DNA from: Gp6-AA40 sp036274155
GTDB lineage: Bacteria; Acidobacteriota; Vicinamibacteria; Vicinamibacterales; UBA2999
Direction of reading: 5' to 3'
Assembly: GCA_036274155.1 (NCBI GenBank)
Contig: DASUGH010000094.1
Span: forward strand, 1 to 64,000
DNA length: 64,000 nucleotides
Shown here: in pieces, positions 51,207 through 61,288 of the stretch
How positions within the stretch are numbered: position 1 is the first letter of the stretch
Layout of the letters: every line of letters begins with the position of its first letter
Notes under the pieces: model-generated
Told to the model about the DNA's origin: nothing
The model's database searches: none
The model's input: only the letters and a program-made list of their open reading frames with translations
Translations under genes and position numbers: made by a program

Positions 51207-51236
51207 GCACCGTGCGATGACGAAATCGCACGGTGC
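51207..51236 (+). promoter_or_regulatory. Perfect 12-bp hairpin in the leader of the TonB-receptor gene
   Basis: GCACCGTGCGAT-GACGAA-ATCGCACGGTGC. A second short stem CTACCT/AGGTAG lies at 51239-51256. Both are in the 455-bp divergent region 50966-51420, the longest gene-free divergent region here. TATACT at 51279-51284 could be a -10 box, but the -35 match is poor. No T tract follows the hairpin. Confidence 0.45.
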
Positions 51237-51420
51237 TCCTACCTCTGTCTAGGTAGTGTCCGCTGTCGGATCGATCGCTATACTCCGCGCCACTCACACA
51301 CCTGTCTTCACAGTGATTCGCTGTCCTGCGTCTGGCGGACGGCCGACGAGCGCGCCATCGGCGTTGTCTTTCGCGTGATCGGATCGTGGTCGGGACGGGC
51401 GCTCAGGAGGTCGATCGGAG

Positions 51421-54400
51421 ATGCGCAGTTTTCTCAGGGGCTGTATCGTGCTTGCGGCGATCGTGGTCGTTCCCGGAACGGCGTTTTCGCAGGCGACGTT
51501 GACCGGCGTCGTGACCGACGCCTCTGGCGGCGTGCTTCCCGGGGTCACCGTGGAGACACGCAGCCCGGCACTCATCGAGCGCGTCCGCTCGACAACGACC
51601 GACAGCAGCGGCCGCTACCGGATCATCGAGCTGCCGCCGGGAGTCTACGAGGTGACGTTCGCGCTCCAGAGCTTCACGACCGTCAAACGCACCGGGATCG
51701 AGCTCGAAGGCACGTTCACGGCGACCGTGAACATCGACCTGAAGGTCGGCAATATCGAGGAGGCGGTGACCATTTCGGCAGAGACGCCGATCGTCAACGT
51801 CGCCAGCGCCAAACAGGAAGATGTCATACGCCGCGAGGACATCAGCTCGCTGCCGATCGCGCGCGACTGGTTCTCGATCGCCACGCTCGTCCCCGGCATG
51901 GTGGTCGGAACGAGTCAGGACATCGGCGGACTGACGAGCACGAAGGCCATCGTGACCAGCTTCAGCGATCATGGCGGCGCCAGTGCCGGACGAGGAACCG
52001 AAGGGCGTCTCATGGTCGACGGTCTCTCGACAGGCGCCTCGGCGCTCTTCGGCACCGGTTCCGGCGCGTACATGCCAGACATCTCCAACGCCCAGGAAGT
52101 GAGCGTCCTCACCTCCGGAGGTCTCGGTTCGTCGGAGACCGGCGGGCCGGTCATCAACGTCATCCCGCGTTCGGGCGGCAACCGCTGGGCGAGCTCCGCC
52201 TACTACAACTTCTCCAACAGTAAATTGCAGGGCGACAACATCACCGACGAGCAGAAGCAGCGAAACCCGGCCCTGACCGCTCCCGTGTCGCTGATAAAGG
52301 CGCAGGATGTCAACTTCGGCGGCGGCGGACCGATCGCGCGCGATCATGCGTGGTTCTGGGCCACCGCCCGCTGGAACATGCTCGACCAGAACAATTCGAT
52401 CTTCTTCAACCTGAACGCCGGAGACCCGAACAAATGGACCTACGAGCCGGGCGAGGCGGCGTTCGACGACACGAGGTTCCGGCAGTTCACCGGTCGCGCG
52501 ACGTGGCAGGCAACGCGGCGTGACAAGTTCACCGCGTCATGGGATCGATCGTACAAGGAGGTCTTCTACAAGGGCGGCGGCGGGCTGAGTGTTCCGGGCG
52601 TCGTGCCCGGAGCGTATGCCTCGCCGGAGGCGGGCATCACCTCGGACGCGCGGCCGCAGAACCTGGTGGGAGGAAGCTGGCAGCGGCCGCACTCGAACCG
52701 GCTTCTGTTCGACGCGAGCGTGTCGGTCTACCAGGCGCACACCGGCGGGCAGGAGCGGCCCACGAACGACAGTTCGCTGATCGGTGTACGCGATGTGGCA
52801 GCGAACATCCCGGGATTCGGCCAGACCGTCGACATCACGTACCGCTCGATGATTCAGATCGGCGACAACCTCTATCTCGCACCGCGCTGGCGTGCCGCCG
52901 CTTCCTACACCCGGTGGGGCCACAACATGCGCCTCGGCTACGACGGCATCTACTTCGAGGAGACCTTCCGCAACAGCACCAACGACCAGTCGATCAACTA
53001 CACGTTCAGGAACGGCACACCCGAGCAGTTCAACGTACGGGCGGTGAACGGCTTCTCGACCCCCTCACAGAACTGGACGCAGAACACCGGCGTGTACCTC
53101 GAAGATTCGTGGTCGCTCGAGCGGCTCACGCTGCAGGGCGCGCTGCGATTCGACTACGCGACGAGCGGGAACCCGGAAATCACCTACGGTCCCGGCAAGT
53201 ATTTCGTCCTCACTCCGATCGTGCTTCCGAAACGGACCAGCGTCTCGGGCTACCGCGATCTGACGCCGCGCATGGGCGCCGCCTACGATCTGCTCGGCAA
53301 CGGCAAGACCTCGATCAAGTTCAACTGGGGGAAGTACCTGCAGGAGGCGAGCAACGGCGGCAACTACAACCTGAACAACCCCGCCGCTCAGTTGAACAAC
53401 AACGCCTACTCAGGGAGCGGCAACCGCGCCTGGACGGACAACAACCGCGACTACGCCATCGACTGTGACATCACCAACCCCGCGGCACAGGGACCCACAC
53501 AGACCGGCGTGCTGCAGACCGTCGATTCGTGCGGCGCCGTGACGCTGGCGGCGCTCGGAACGCCAACGGCCAGCACGACGACCGTCGATCCGGACCTGCT
53601 TCACGGGTGGGATGTCCGGCCGAACGATACGCAGCTCGGTATCGCCGTTCAGCAGGAGATCCTGCCGCGGCTGTCGGTCGAAGTCGGCTATCGCCGCCGC
53701 TGGTTCGGGAACTTCACGTACACGAACAACTTCGGTACGGGGGCGGGATGCGGCGTCGGCCTGCTCGATTGCGTGACGTTCGACCAGTACGATGGCTACT
53801 CGATCCTGGCGCCCGTCGACGACAGGCTCGAGGGAGGCGGCGGCTACGTCATCAGCGGCCTCTACGATCCGAAGGCACAGTTCGGGACAGCCAACTTCAC
53901 CACGCTCGAAGACGAGGCGCACAGACGGACGGTCCGGTGGCAGGGCGTGGACGTCAACTTCACGGCGCGCATGCGCAGCGGGCTCATCATCCGCGGCGGC
54001 TGGGTGATGGCGTCCACGCTGACCGACACCTGCAACACGATCGTGGACAACCCGGAGGGGCTTCGCACCTGCCGCAACATCACCCCCTGGGCGATCAACG
54101 CCAAGGGCTCGGTGGCCTACACGACGCCAAAGCTCTTCGGCCAGTCCGCCCTCGAGGGCTTCGTCGTCTCCACGGTGATCAACGCCAGGCCGCTCAACGC
54201 CAAGGCCGCCAACTACCTGGTGGCAAACTCCGTCATCCAGTCGGCGCTCGGTCGGGCGCCAACGGGCTCGACGGTGGTCGCCGGGGTCGCGCAGGGATCG
54301 GTCACCAAGAACATCCTCACCGACGATGAGCTCGTCCACCAGGAGAACCTGGACACGCAGTGGAATGCGGATTTCCGCGTCAGCAAGGTCATCCGACTCG

Positions 54401-54576
54401 CCCAGACCAAGCGTCTGGATCTCGGTGTCGACGTCTTCAACGTCCTGAACATCTCGTCGGTGACCAGCCGCGATCTTGCGTTTGCCGTCACCGGGGCAAA
54501 TACCAACAACTGGCTCCGCCCGCAGTCGGTGCAGTCGGCCCGGTTCGCGAAGTTCTACGTGCAGTTCGATTTCTGA
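51421..54576 (+). CDS. TonB-dependent receptor with N-terminal carboxypeptidase-regulatory-like domain
   Basis: 1051 residues. Signal peptide (GCIVLAAIVVVPGTAFSQ), then a CarboxypepD_reg-like sandwich (TGVVTDASGGVLPGVTVE ... GRYRIIELPPGVYEV), a plug (SSLPIARDWFSIATLVPGM, LMVDGLSTGASALFG) and a long beta-barrel ending AKFYVQFDF with terminal Phe. Transport of a large substrate across the outer membrane is inferred. AGGAGG at 51407-51412 precedes the ATG. It is divergent from the sensor kinase and upstream of the third DUF6282-like gene. It is distinct from the receptor at 29634-32669. Confidence 0.95.
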   Translation: MRSFLRGCIVLAAIVVVPGTAFSQATLTGVVTDASGGVLPGVTVETRSPALIERVRSTTTDSSGRYRIIELPPGVYEVTFALQSFTTVKRTGIELEGTFTATVNIDLKVGNIEEAVTISAETPIVNVASAKQEDVIRREDISSLPIARDWFSIATLVPGMVVGTSQDIGGLTSTKAIVTSFSDHGGASAGRGTEGRLMVDGLSTGASALFGTGSGAYMPDISNAQEVSVLTSGGLGSSETGGPVINVIPRSGGNRWASSAYYNFSNSKLQGDNITDEQKQRNPALTAPVSLIKAQDVNFGGGGPIARDHAWFWATARWNMLDQNNSIFFNLNAGDPNKWTYEPGEAAFDDTRFRQFTGRATWQATRRDKFTASWDRSYKEVFYKGGGGLSVPGVVPGAYASPEAGITSDARPQNLVGGSWQRPHSNRLLFDASVSVYQAHTGGQERPTNDSSLIGVRDVAANIPGFGQTVDITYRSMIQIGDNLYLAPRWRAAASYTRWGHNMRLGYDGIYFEETFRNSTNDQSINYTFRNGTPEQFNVRAVNGFSTPSQNWTQNTGVYLEDSWSLERLTLQGALRFDYATSGNPEITYGPGKYFVLTPIVLPKRTSVSGYRDLTPRMGAAYDLLGNGKTSIKFNWGKYLQEASNGGNYNLNNPAAQLNNNAYSGSGNRAWTDNNRDYAIDCDITNPAAQGPTQTGVLQTVDSCGAVTLAALGTPTASTTTVDPDLLHGWDVRPNDTQLGIAVQQEILPRLSVEVGYRRRWFGNFTYTNNFGTGAGCGVGLLDCVTFDQYDGYSILAPVDDRLEGGGGYVISGLYDPKAQFGTANFTTLEDEAHRRTVRWQGVDVNFTARMRSGLIIRGGWVMASTLTDTCNTIVDNPEGLRTCRNITPWAINAKGSVAYTTPKLFGQSALEGFVVSTVINARPLNAKAANYLVANSVIQSALGRAPTGSTVVAGVAQGSVTKNILTDDELVHQENLDTQWNADFRVSKVIRLAQTKRLDLGVDVFNVLNISSVTSRDLAFAVTGANTNNWLRPQSVQSARFAKFYVQFDF

Positions 54577-54633
54577 GGCGATCCCGGTGCACCGGCCCGG
54601 GCTCCCGTGATATTCGGATCAAGGGGATCAGCG

Positions 54634-55740
54634 ATGAGAAATGACAGATCTCGACATCGCGGTTGGCTGGAAGCGGCACTGGCGCTGGCGATTCTGGCCG
54701 TTGCGGTCTCGATGCGCGCCGACGGCCAGACGCGAGGCCAGGCGCCGCCCGGGCGCGGCCGCGCCGTCTTCTCGCTCTCCGATCCAGTGCCACAGGACCC
54801 GGCGCTCAAGGGCGCGATCGATTTGCACGCCCATCAGGATCCGGACAGCCAGGGCCCGAGCTACACGCAAGCCGCGCGATCGATCGATGCGTTCGACCTG
54901 GCCACCCGCGCCAAAGCGGCCGGCATGCGCGGCTTCGTGATCAAGCAGCACCTCGATCAGACGGCGGGGCTCGCGTATTACGTCCGCAAGATTCACCCCG
55001 ATCTCGAGGTCTTCGGTGGGATGGGGTCGAACCTGACAACCGGTCCGAAAGTGAATCCCTGGGCGATCACTCACATGGCCGAGATCAAGGGCGGCTGGGG
55101 CCGGATCGTCTGGATGCCGAGCTGGGACTCGGAGAACAGCAGCCACCGGGTCACGACGCGCAAGCCGCCGGCGTTCATTGCGGTCGCGACCTGTGGCAAC
55201 CAGCCGTTCTGGGCGAACTTTCCCAAACCGTGTGCAAACGGCGAGCTGTTGCCGGAAGTGAAGCAGGCGCTTCAGGTGATCGCGACGACGAAGACGAGAG
55301 ACAGCAACGGCGATCTCGTCCTGGCCACCGGGCACAACTCTCATGACGAAGTCGTGCTGATGGTTCGTGAAGCCGTCAAAGTCGGAGTCAAGCGGATCAT
55401 CATCACTCACCCTCTTCTCGACATCGTCGACATGAACGACGCGGAGATCAAGGAGGTCGTGGCCATGGGCCCGGGGATCTACGCGGAGTTCACCTCACAG
55501 TTCGGAAATCCAAACGCCTCGCCGGCGACGGTGAAGCGGCACGTGAGCGCCATCCGGGCGGCGGGAGTGGAGCACGCCTTCGTGTCGACCGATGTCGGGC
55601 AGGCCGGGGCGACGTTTCACCCTGATGCGCTCGCGAACGCAGCCCGGGCACTCAGGGCGCAAGGGTTCACCGAGCAGGAGCTCGACCTCCTGTTCAAAAT
55701 CAACCCTGCCACCATCCTCGGCCTGCCGGTCCCGAAATGA
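54634..55740 (+). CDS. Exported DUF6282-like metal-dependent hydrolase
   Basis: 368 residues from ATG 54634 (AAGGGG 7 nt upstream; a GTG at 54607 is the alternative). Signal peptide (AALALAILAVAVSMRADGQ) and a short GRGRA linker, then DLHAHQDPDSQG (HxH), FVIKQHLDQTAG, GRIVWMPSWDSENSS, VLATGHNSHDEV, IITHPLLDIVDM and VSTDVGQAGATFHPDALA. It pairs with the paralog at 43712-44734, which shares GRIVWMP and HPDALA. The reaction is unknown. It lies 57 bp after the TonB-receptor gene, so they are probably co-transcribed. The 233-bp gap after it (55741-55973) shows no gene. Confidence 0.85.
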   Translation: MRNDRSRHRGWLEAALALAILAVAVSMRADGQTRGQAPPGRGRAVFSLSDPVPQDPALKGAIDLHAHQDPDSQGPSYTQAARSIDAFDLATRAKAAGMRGFVIKQHLDQTAGLAYYVRKIHPDLEVFGGMGSNLTTGPKVNPWAITHMAEIKGGWGRIVWMPSWDSENSSHRVTTRKPPAFIAVATCGNQPFWANFPKPCANGELLPEVKQALQVIATTKTRDSNGDLVLATGHNSHDEVVLMVREAVKVGVKRIIITHPLLDIVDMNDAEIKEVVAMGPGIYAEFTSQFGNPNASPATVKRHVSAIRAAGVEHAFVSTDVGQAGATFHPDALANAARALRAQGFTEQELDLLFKINPATILGLPVPK

Positions 55741-55973
55741 CGTGTTCGATCAGCGCAATCCCGTTCGCCTTGCGACACCTGAGCACCTCGTCTGGGCACA
55801 GGGTGACGGAGTCTGGCGAGACGGGCGCGATCGGGGCGTGCTGAAGCCCGAATAGCCGGCAATTCCCGCCACCTGAATCGCCGCGATTGGCGCGCTGTCA
55901 CAGAACAGCCGCTGACGCGGTCTGTACTGACATTCGACTGCGTTGCCGCGGCAGTCAGTCAACGGAGCATCAC

Positions 55974-56891
55974 ATGAGCTTGTCTACATCATCGACGTCG
56001 CTCCCCGCTCTCGCGTCGGGCGCGCGTGACGCGACGTCGCAGGCTGCGCTGGCGGCCCGGCGCAAAGCCTTTCGCTCGCTCCACGAGCGGGGATGTTTCG
56101 TGATTCCGAATCCGTGGGACATCGGCTCGGCGCGGTACCTCGAGCACCTGGGATTCCAGGCGCTGGCGACCACCAGTGCAGGCTTTGCGTTCTCGCAGGG
56201 GCTGCCTGACTCGGGCGCCGATGAGGTGATCACTCGCGAGCGGAGCCTTGCCTATATCGCCAGCATCGCAACCGCCGTCGATCTTCCGGTGAGCGCTGAC
56301 TTCATGTCCGGCTACGGGCTCGAGCCCGAAGACGTGGCCGAGAGCGTCAGGCGCTGCGTGGCAACAGGAGTCGCCGGTCTCTCGATCGAGGACTCCACGG
56401 GCGAGCGCTCGTCGCCTCTCTATGACGTCTCGCGAGCCGTCGATCGCCTGCGAGCGGCGCGAGAAGCCATCGACCAGTCAGGCGGCGATGTCCTCCTGAC
56501 GGCGCGAGCCGAGTGCTATCACGTCGGCCATCCCGATCCGCTGCGCGAGAGTGTCCGCCGTCTGCAGGCGTACGCTGCAGCCGGGGCCGACGTGCTCTTC
56601 GCCCCGGGCCCGCAGAGCCGCGAAGACATCAAGGCGCTCGTCGACGCGGTCGCGCCGAAACCGCTGAACCTCCTCGTGGTCCGGGACATTGGCATGAGTG
56701 TGCAGGAAATCGCGGCGCTCGGTGTTCGCCGAATCAGCGTCGGTGGCGCGCTGGCACTGGCGGCCTGGACCGGCTTCATCCGCGCCGCACGAATCCTGAG
56801 GTCCGAGGGAAGCTTTGCCGGACTCTCGGGCCTGGTGCCGTACGCCGAGATCAACGACCTCTTCGACCTGAATCTCCGCGATCCCCAGTAG
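55974..56891 (+). CDS. Isocitrate lyase/PEP mutase superfamily enzyme
   Basis: 305 residues from ATG 55974 (GGAG upstream). Superfamily blocks: CFVIPNPWDIGSARYLEHLG, ATTSAGFAFSQGLPD, PVSADFMSGYGLEPEDV (conserved metal-binding loop), GVAGLSIEDSTGE and LLTARAECYHVG. The catalytic loop lacks the KKCGH of true isocitrate lyase, as in many phosphonopyruvate hydrolase/2-methylisocitrate lyase-like or oxaloacetate-decarboxylase-like members. It would cleave or decarboxylate a 2- to 6-carbon acid. It may act at the end of the inferred acid catabolic route. The P-type ATPase gene starts 35 bp after its stop. Confidence 0.9.
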   Translation: MSLSTSSTSLPALASGARDATSQAALAARRKAFRSLHERGCFVIPNPWDIGSARYLEHLGFQALATTSAGFAFSQGLPDSGADEVITRERSLAYIASIATAVDLPVSADFMSGYGLEPEDVAESVRRCVATGVAGLSIEDSTGERSSPLYDVSRAVDRLRAAREAIDQSGGDVLLTARAECYHVGHPDPLRESVRRLQAYAAAGADVLFAPGPQSREDIKALVDAVAPKPLNLLVVRDIGMSVQEIAALGVRRISVGGALALAAWTGFIRAARILRSEGSFAGLSGLVPYAEINDLFDLNLRDPQ

Positions 56892-56925
56892 ACTCATTGG
56901 ATCAAGGCTCGTGGTCCGATGATCC

Positions 56926-59703
56926 ATGCAAGCACACCGACAGCATGCTGATGACGTCCTCGCCGCGCTCCGAACCGACCGCAGGCAGGGCCTGACCGAC
57001 GCCGAGGCCGCGTTGCGGCTCGACGAGTACGGCCGCAACGAGCTTGCGACCGAGAAGGCCACGCCGGCGTGGGCGCGGTTCCTCGCGCAGTTTCAAGACG
57101 TACTGGTCATCCTCTTACTCATCGCCACCGGTGTCTCCGTCGCGCTGTGGGCCTACGAGCGTGACGCGCCGCTTCCTTACGAAGCCATTGCCATCCTCGC
57201 GGTCGTCCTGCTCAACGCCACTCTGGGCTACGTCCAGGAGTCGCGAGCAGAGGCCGCCGTAGCCGCTCTGCGGGCGATGTCGGCGGCAGACGCGGCGGTC
57301 ATTCGCAACGGAGAACGGCGCAGCATCCGCGCCGCGGAGATCGTCCCCGGCGACATCATCCTGATCGAGGAAGGCGACACCATCCCCGCCGACGGGCGGC
57401 TCCTGGAATCGGCCGCCCTGCAGACGGCCGAGGCCGCGCTCACCGGCGAAAGCCTGCCGGTGTCGAAGGATACCGGCGCCATCGCCGACGACGTGTCGTT
57501 GGGTGACCGCCACAACATGATTTACAGCGGGACGACGGCCACATACGGACGTGGCAAAGCTGTCGTGACGGCGACCGGCATGCAGACCGAAATCGGCCGC
57601 ATCGCCGGACTTCTGAAAGCAACGCCCGAGGAGCCGACGCCACTTCAACGGGAGCTCGATCGGACCGGAAAACTGCTGGGGATGGCCGTCGTCGCGATAG
57701 CCATCGTGATGATCGCGACCATCATCATTGTCGAGAACGTCCGTGGCCTGCCGGCCCTTCTCGACGTGCTCATTCTCGGCGTGGCTCTGGCCGTCGCGGC
57801 GGTGCCCGAGGGGCTGCCCGCTGTGGTCACGGCCGTCCTGGCGCTCGGTGTTCAACGGATGGCGCGGCGGAACGCGATCGTCCGGCACCTGGCCGCCGTC
57901 GAGACGCTGGGCTCGGCCACCGTCATCGCGTCCGACAAGACGGGCACGTTGACGAGAAACGAAATGACCGTGCGCGTGGTCGTGACGGCCAGCGGGCGCG
58001 TGACGTTCGGCGGATCCGGGTACGCCCCGGACGGCGACGTGCAACGAGAGGAAGGGGGACCTGTTGACGGGCCGCTCCAGCTCGAACTGGAGCGCGCGCT
58101 CTGTGCTGCGGATCGCGCCAACAACGCCAGCGTCACCCCGCACAACGGACGATGGATCGTGCACGGGGACCCGACCGAGGGTGCCCTGCTCGTTGCGGCG
58201 CGGAAGGCGGGCGTCCGGACGGAGGTGCTCGAAGCGCGTTTACCGCGCGTGAGCGAGGTGCCGTTCTCCTCCGAGCGAAAGCTCATGAGCACCCTGCATC
58301 GTGACACCGAGCAGCAGGACAGGGGGATTGTGTTCACCAAGGGGGCGCCTGATGTTCTGCTGACCCGCTGCAGCCGCGAGCTCGCGGGTGACGAGCGCCG
58401 CCCGCTGACGCCTGAGCGCCGGGCGGAGATTCTTCGAATCAACGACGCGCTTGCCGGTCAGGCGCTGCGGACACTGGGTGTTGCCGCCCGCTGGCTGCCG
58501 GGCGATGCGATCGCGGCGCATGCCAGTCATCCTGATGAAAGCGTCGAACAGGACCTGGTGTTCGCTGGGCTGATCGGCATGATCGACCCGCCGCGCCAGG
58601 AAGCCCGGGACGCGGTCGCGCGAGCACGAAACGCCGGAATCCGGCCGCTCATGATCACCGGCGATCATCCGCGGACCGCCGCCGTCATCGCCAGGGAGCT
58701 TGGCATCGCGGAAGACTGCCGCGCCGTCACTGGTGCCGAGCTCGAGGCGATGCCGCACAACGAGCAGGCGGCCACGGTTGCACGCGTGTCCGTCTACGCG
58801 CGCGTCAATCCTGAGCACAAGCTGCACATTGTCGACGCCCTGCGACGACGCGGCGCCATCGTGGCGATGACCGGCGACGGCGTCAACGATGCACCGGCAC
58901 TGAAGAAGGCGGATATCGGCGTGGCGATGGGGGTTACCGGGACGGACGTCTCGAAGGAGGCGGCCGACATGGTCCTCGCCGACGACAACTTCGCCACGAT
59001 TGTCGCAGCGGTCGAAGAGGGCCGCGCGATCTTCGCCAACATCCGGAAGTTCCTGCGCTATCTGCTGTCGTCGAACATCGGAGAGGTTCTGACGATGTTC
59101 TTCGGCGTGCTGCTCGCGGAGCGCCTCGGCCTGGGAGCGGAAGGCGGCGTCGTTGTCCTGCCACTGCTTGCCAGCCAGATCCTGTGGATCAACCTGGTCA
59201 CCGACGGACCGCCGGCGCTCGCGCTCGGTGTCGACCCGGCGGGCGAAGACGTGATGCACCAGCCACCACGGCCTGCCGGCGAAGGCGTGCTCACGCCACA
59301 GATGTGGCGCGGCATCGCGATCGTTGGAGTCATCATGGGGGCCGGTACGTTGTTCGCGCTCGACGCCTCCCTGCCGGGCGGGTTCGTCGACGGGTCGGGC
59401 AGTCTGCCCTACGCGCAGACGATGGCGTTCACGACCTTGATGCTGTTTCAGATCGTCAATGTCGTGAACGCGCGCTCGGATCACATCAGTGCCTTCGTCG
59501 GCCTCTTCACCAATCGCTGGCTCTGGAGCGCGGTGGCGTTGTCAGTCGCACTGCAGGTGACCGTGGTGTACGCGCCCGTTCTGCAAAAGGCGTTTGGAAC
59601 CGTCGCGCTCAGCGCCGGCGACTGGCTGCGTTGTGTCGCCATCGCCAGCTCGGTGTTGTGGCTGAGGGAGATCGACAAGCTGTTCGCGCGGCGACGCCGT
59701 TGA
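56926..59703 (+). CDS. Cation-transporting P-type ATPase, probable Ca2+ pump (type IIA)
   Basis: 925 residues. Actuator TGES (near residue 171), phosphorylation motif DKTGTLT (Asp 337), hinge TGDGVNDAPALKKADIGVAMG (near 648). Putative Ca2+ ligands are kept: VPEGLPAVV in helix 4, SSNIGEVL in helix 5 and NLVTDGPPALALG in helix 6, as in SERCA-type pumps. It should export divalent cations from the cytoplasm at the expense of ATP. About ten membrane helices are visible. Start: first in-frame ATG; no strong Shine-Dalgarno is seen. It is unrelated in theme to the enzyme upstream. Confidence 0.94.
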   Translation: MQAHRQHADDVLAALRTDRRQGLTDAEAALRLDEYGRNELATEKATPAWARFLAQFQDVLVILLLIATGVSVALWAYERDAPLPYEAIAILAVVLLNATLGYVQESRAEAAVAALRAMSAADAAVIRNGERRSIRAAEIVPGDIILIEEGDTIPADGRLLESAALQTAEAALTGESLPVSKDTGAIADDVSLGDRHNMIYSGTTATYGRGKAVVTATGMQTEIGRIAGLLKATPEEPTPLQRELDRTGKLLGMAVVAIAIVMIATIIIVENVRGLPALLDVLILGVALAVAAVPEGLPAVVTAVLALGVQRMARRNAIVRHLAAVETLGSATVIASDKTGTLTRNEMTVRVVVTASGRVTFGGSGYAPDGDVQREEGGPVDGPLQLELERALCAADRANNASVTPHNGRWIVHGDPTEGALLVAARKAGVRTEVLEARLPRVSEVPFSSERKLMSTLHRDTEQQDRGIVFTKGAPDVLLTRCSRELAGDERRPLTPERRAEILRINDALAGQALRTLGVAARWLPGDAIAAHASHPDESVEQDLVFAGLIGMIDPPRQEARDAVARARNAGIRPLMITGDHPRTAAVIARELGIAEDCRAVTGAELEAMPHNEQAATVARVSVYARVNPEHKLHIVDALRRRGAIVAMTGDGVNDAPALKKADIGVAMGVTGTDVSKEAADMVLADDNFATIVAAVEEGRAIFANIRKFLRYLLSSNIGEVLTMFFGVLLAERLGLGAEGGVVVLPLLASQILWINLVTDGPPALALGVDPAGEDVMHQPPRPAGEGVLTPQMWRGIAIVGVIMGAGTLFALDASLPGGFVDGSGSLPYAQTMAFTTLMLFQIVNVVNARSDHISAFVGLFTNRWLWSAVALSVALQVTVVYAPVLQKAFGTVALSAGDWLRCVAIASSVLWLREIDKLFARRRR

Positions 59704-59934
59704 CGCGTTGCGCCACGTCGGGCGCGAGTCGGTCGTCTCTCAGGAGCCGTCGCGAGAATTTTCGCGGAGGTGGGAAATCGTTCGCGCCGCCGGGCGCGAC
59801 GTCGTAAGCGGTCACGCGCCTGCCCTGACGCCTCCCACAGCAAAATCAACAGCCCGATCGGGGCACGACAGTTGCAGCTCGCCGGCCCGGCATCTCTTCA
59901 CAACCGCTTTTGGATCTCTGTGCAGGTGGACACC

Positions 59935-60489
59935 ATGAGAGCGACTCGCCACTTCTGGCTCGCACTGCTGCTCCCCATCGTCTTCTCTGGCTGCGGCGGC
60001 ACCGAACAACCGGTGACGGCAGCGACGACGCCTTCCCCGAAGGCACATGCGAACATGCTCCAGTTCATGCGCGCCTTCCCGTTCCCGCACTCGAACGTCA
60101 TCTTCGACACACAGAGCCGCGACCCCGAGAGCCAGGAGAAGAAGGCCTCGATGTCGTTCAGCGTGTACCGGTGGGGTGATTCGGACACGTATGCCGGATG
60201 GGCGGGCGTGGAGAACAGCGCCCTCGCGCTGGCCGATATGGCGCCGCTGCTGCTGATTCCGCGCGCGTGTTCCAACGGCAAGGCGGCGCCGGTCGATCGC
60301 GAGGATTGGAAGAAGGCGGTGCAGGGGCTGGTGACCACGAGCGACGAGGTGCTGAAAGCCGCGAAGACCAGGAACCAGGACGTCATGCTCGATGCGTCGG
60401 AAAAGCTGTCGAACGCCTGTGCCGCCTGCCACGACATCTATCGCGATGTCGATCTCTCGGGCGGGGAGCGGTGTAGCGTCAAGCCATAG
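59935..60489 (+). CDS. Cytochrome c'-like haem lipoprotein
   Basis: 184 residues from ATG 59935. Lipobox LLLPIVFSGC (Cys 20) predicts a lipoprotein. A single haem-binding motif CAACH lies at residues 162-166 near the C-terminus, followed by DIYRD, as in cytochrome c'-type and related small haem proteins where the motif is C-terminal. Helical regions (KAVQGLVTTSDEVLKAAKT) fit a four-helix bundle. It probably sits at the membrane and carries electrons or binds a gas. Not in an obvious operon; gaps of 231 and 214 bp flank it and show no gene. Confidence 0.78.
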   Translation: MRATRHFWLALLLPIVFSGCGGTEQPVTAATTPSPKAHANMLQFMRAFPFPHSNVIFDTQSRDPESQEKKASMSFSVYRWGDSDTYAGWAGVENSALALADMAPLLLIPRACSNGKAAPVDREDWKKAVQGLVTTSDEVLKAAKTRNQDVMLDASEKLSNACAACHDIYRDVDLSGGERCSVKP

Positions 60490-60703
60490 ACGCGTCATCG
60501 TCCATCGATGCGGCGGGCGAGGTCCAGACCACTCACTCGTCGCATCGACAGGCGCTGCCTGCTCGCAACCGGCAATCCCCCGGTTTCTGCCCACCCCGGT
60601 AGATTTCCTGGCGTAACACGTCCTGATCGCTTGTTGACCGCCAACCGACGAGGTAGGCTTGCGCTGCCCCGTCGACAGCCAGGCGGCTCCGGCGACCTGC
60701 CAG

Positions 60704-61288
60704 ATGGCCCAGTCTTCTTCGAACGTGACCGACCTGCTGCTCGCCTGGAGCGGCGGGAAGCGCGCTGCGCTGGACCAGCTCATTCCGTTGGTTCACGGCG
60801 AGCTGCTGGCGCTGGCGCGGCGGCACATGGCGCGCGAGCGCGCGCATCACACCTTGCAAGCCACGGCGCTCGTCAACGAGGCGTTCCTGCGAATGGTCGA
60901 CATGCGGCGCGTCGAGTGGCGCGACCGGGCGCATTTCTTCGCCGTGGCCGCACGCGTCATGCGTCATGTCCTCGTCGATCTCGCCCGTTCGAAACAGTTT
61001 CAGAAGCGAGGCGGCCGGGCAGTTCACGTCTCGCTGGACGATGCCGGACCGCTGGCGGCGGCTTCCGGCTATGACGTGGTGGGGTTGAACGATGCGCTCG
61101 ATTCCCTGGCGGAGGTCGACCCACGTCGCGGCAAGGTCGTCGAGCTGCGAATCTTCGGTGGGCTGACGATCGAGGAGACGGCTGCAACGCTGAACGTGTC
61201 GACCGATACGGTGACGCGTGACTGGCGGCTCGCCAAAGCGTGGCTCGGCCGCGAGCTGGCACGAGCGACTCAGGACACTCGCGCATGA
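60704..61288 (+). CDS. ECF-type sigma-70 factor (TIGR02999-like)
   Basis: 194 residues from ATG 60704. Region 2 (about 15-95): LIPLVHGELLALARRHMARE, VNEAFLRMVD, FFAVAARVMRHVLVDLAR. Region 4 (about 130-190): DALDSLAEVDPRRGKVVELRIFGGLTIEETAATLNVSTDTVTRDW. This branch is commonly next to Ser/Thr kinase genes in Acidobacteria and Planctomycetes and usually lacks a conventional anti-sigma gene. Its TGA overlaps the ATG of the next kinase gene (ATGA), a sign of coupled translation. Its target promoters are unknown. Confidence 0.93.
   Translation: MAQSSSNVTDLLLAWSGGKRAALDQLIPLVHGELLALARRHMARERAHHTLQATALVNEAFLRMVDMRRVEWRDRAHFFAVAARVMRHVLVDLARSKQFQKRGGRAVHVSLDDAGPLAAASGYDVVGLNDALDSLAEVDPRRGKVVELRIFGGLTIEETAATLNVSTDTVTRDWRLAKAWLGRELARATQDTRA

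Noticed and set aside
51279..51284. TATACT as a promoter -10 box
   Set aside because: The hexamer is good, but the sequence 17 nt upstream (GTGTCC) is a poor -35, so it is mentioned only as a possibility.
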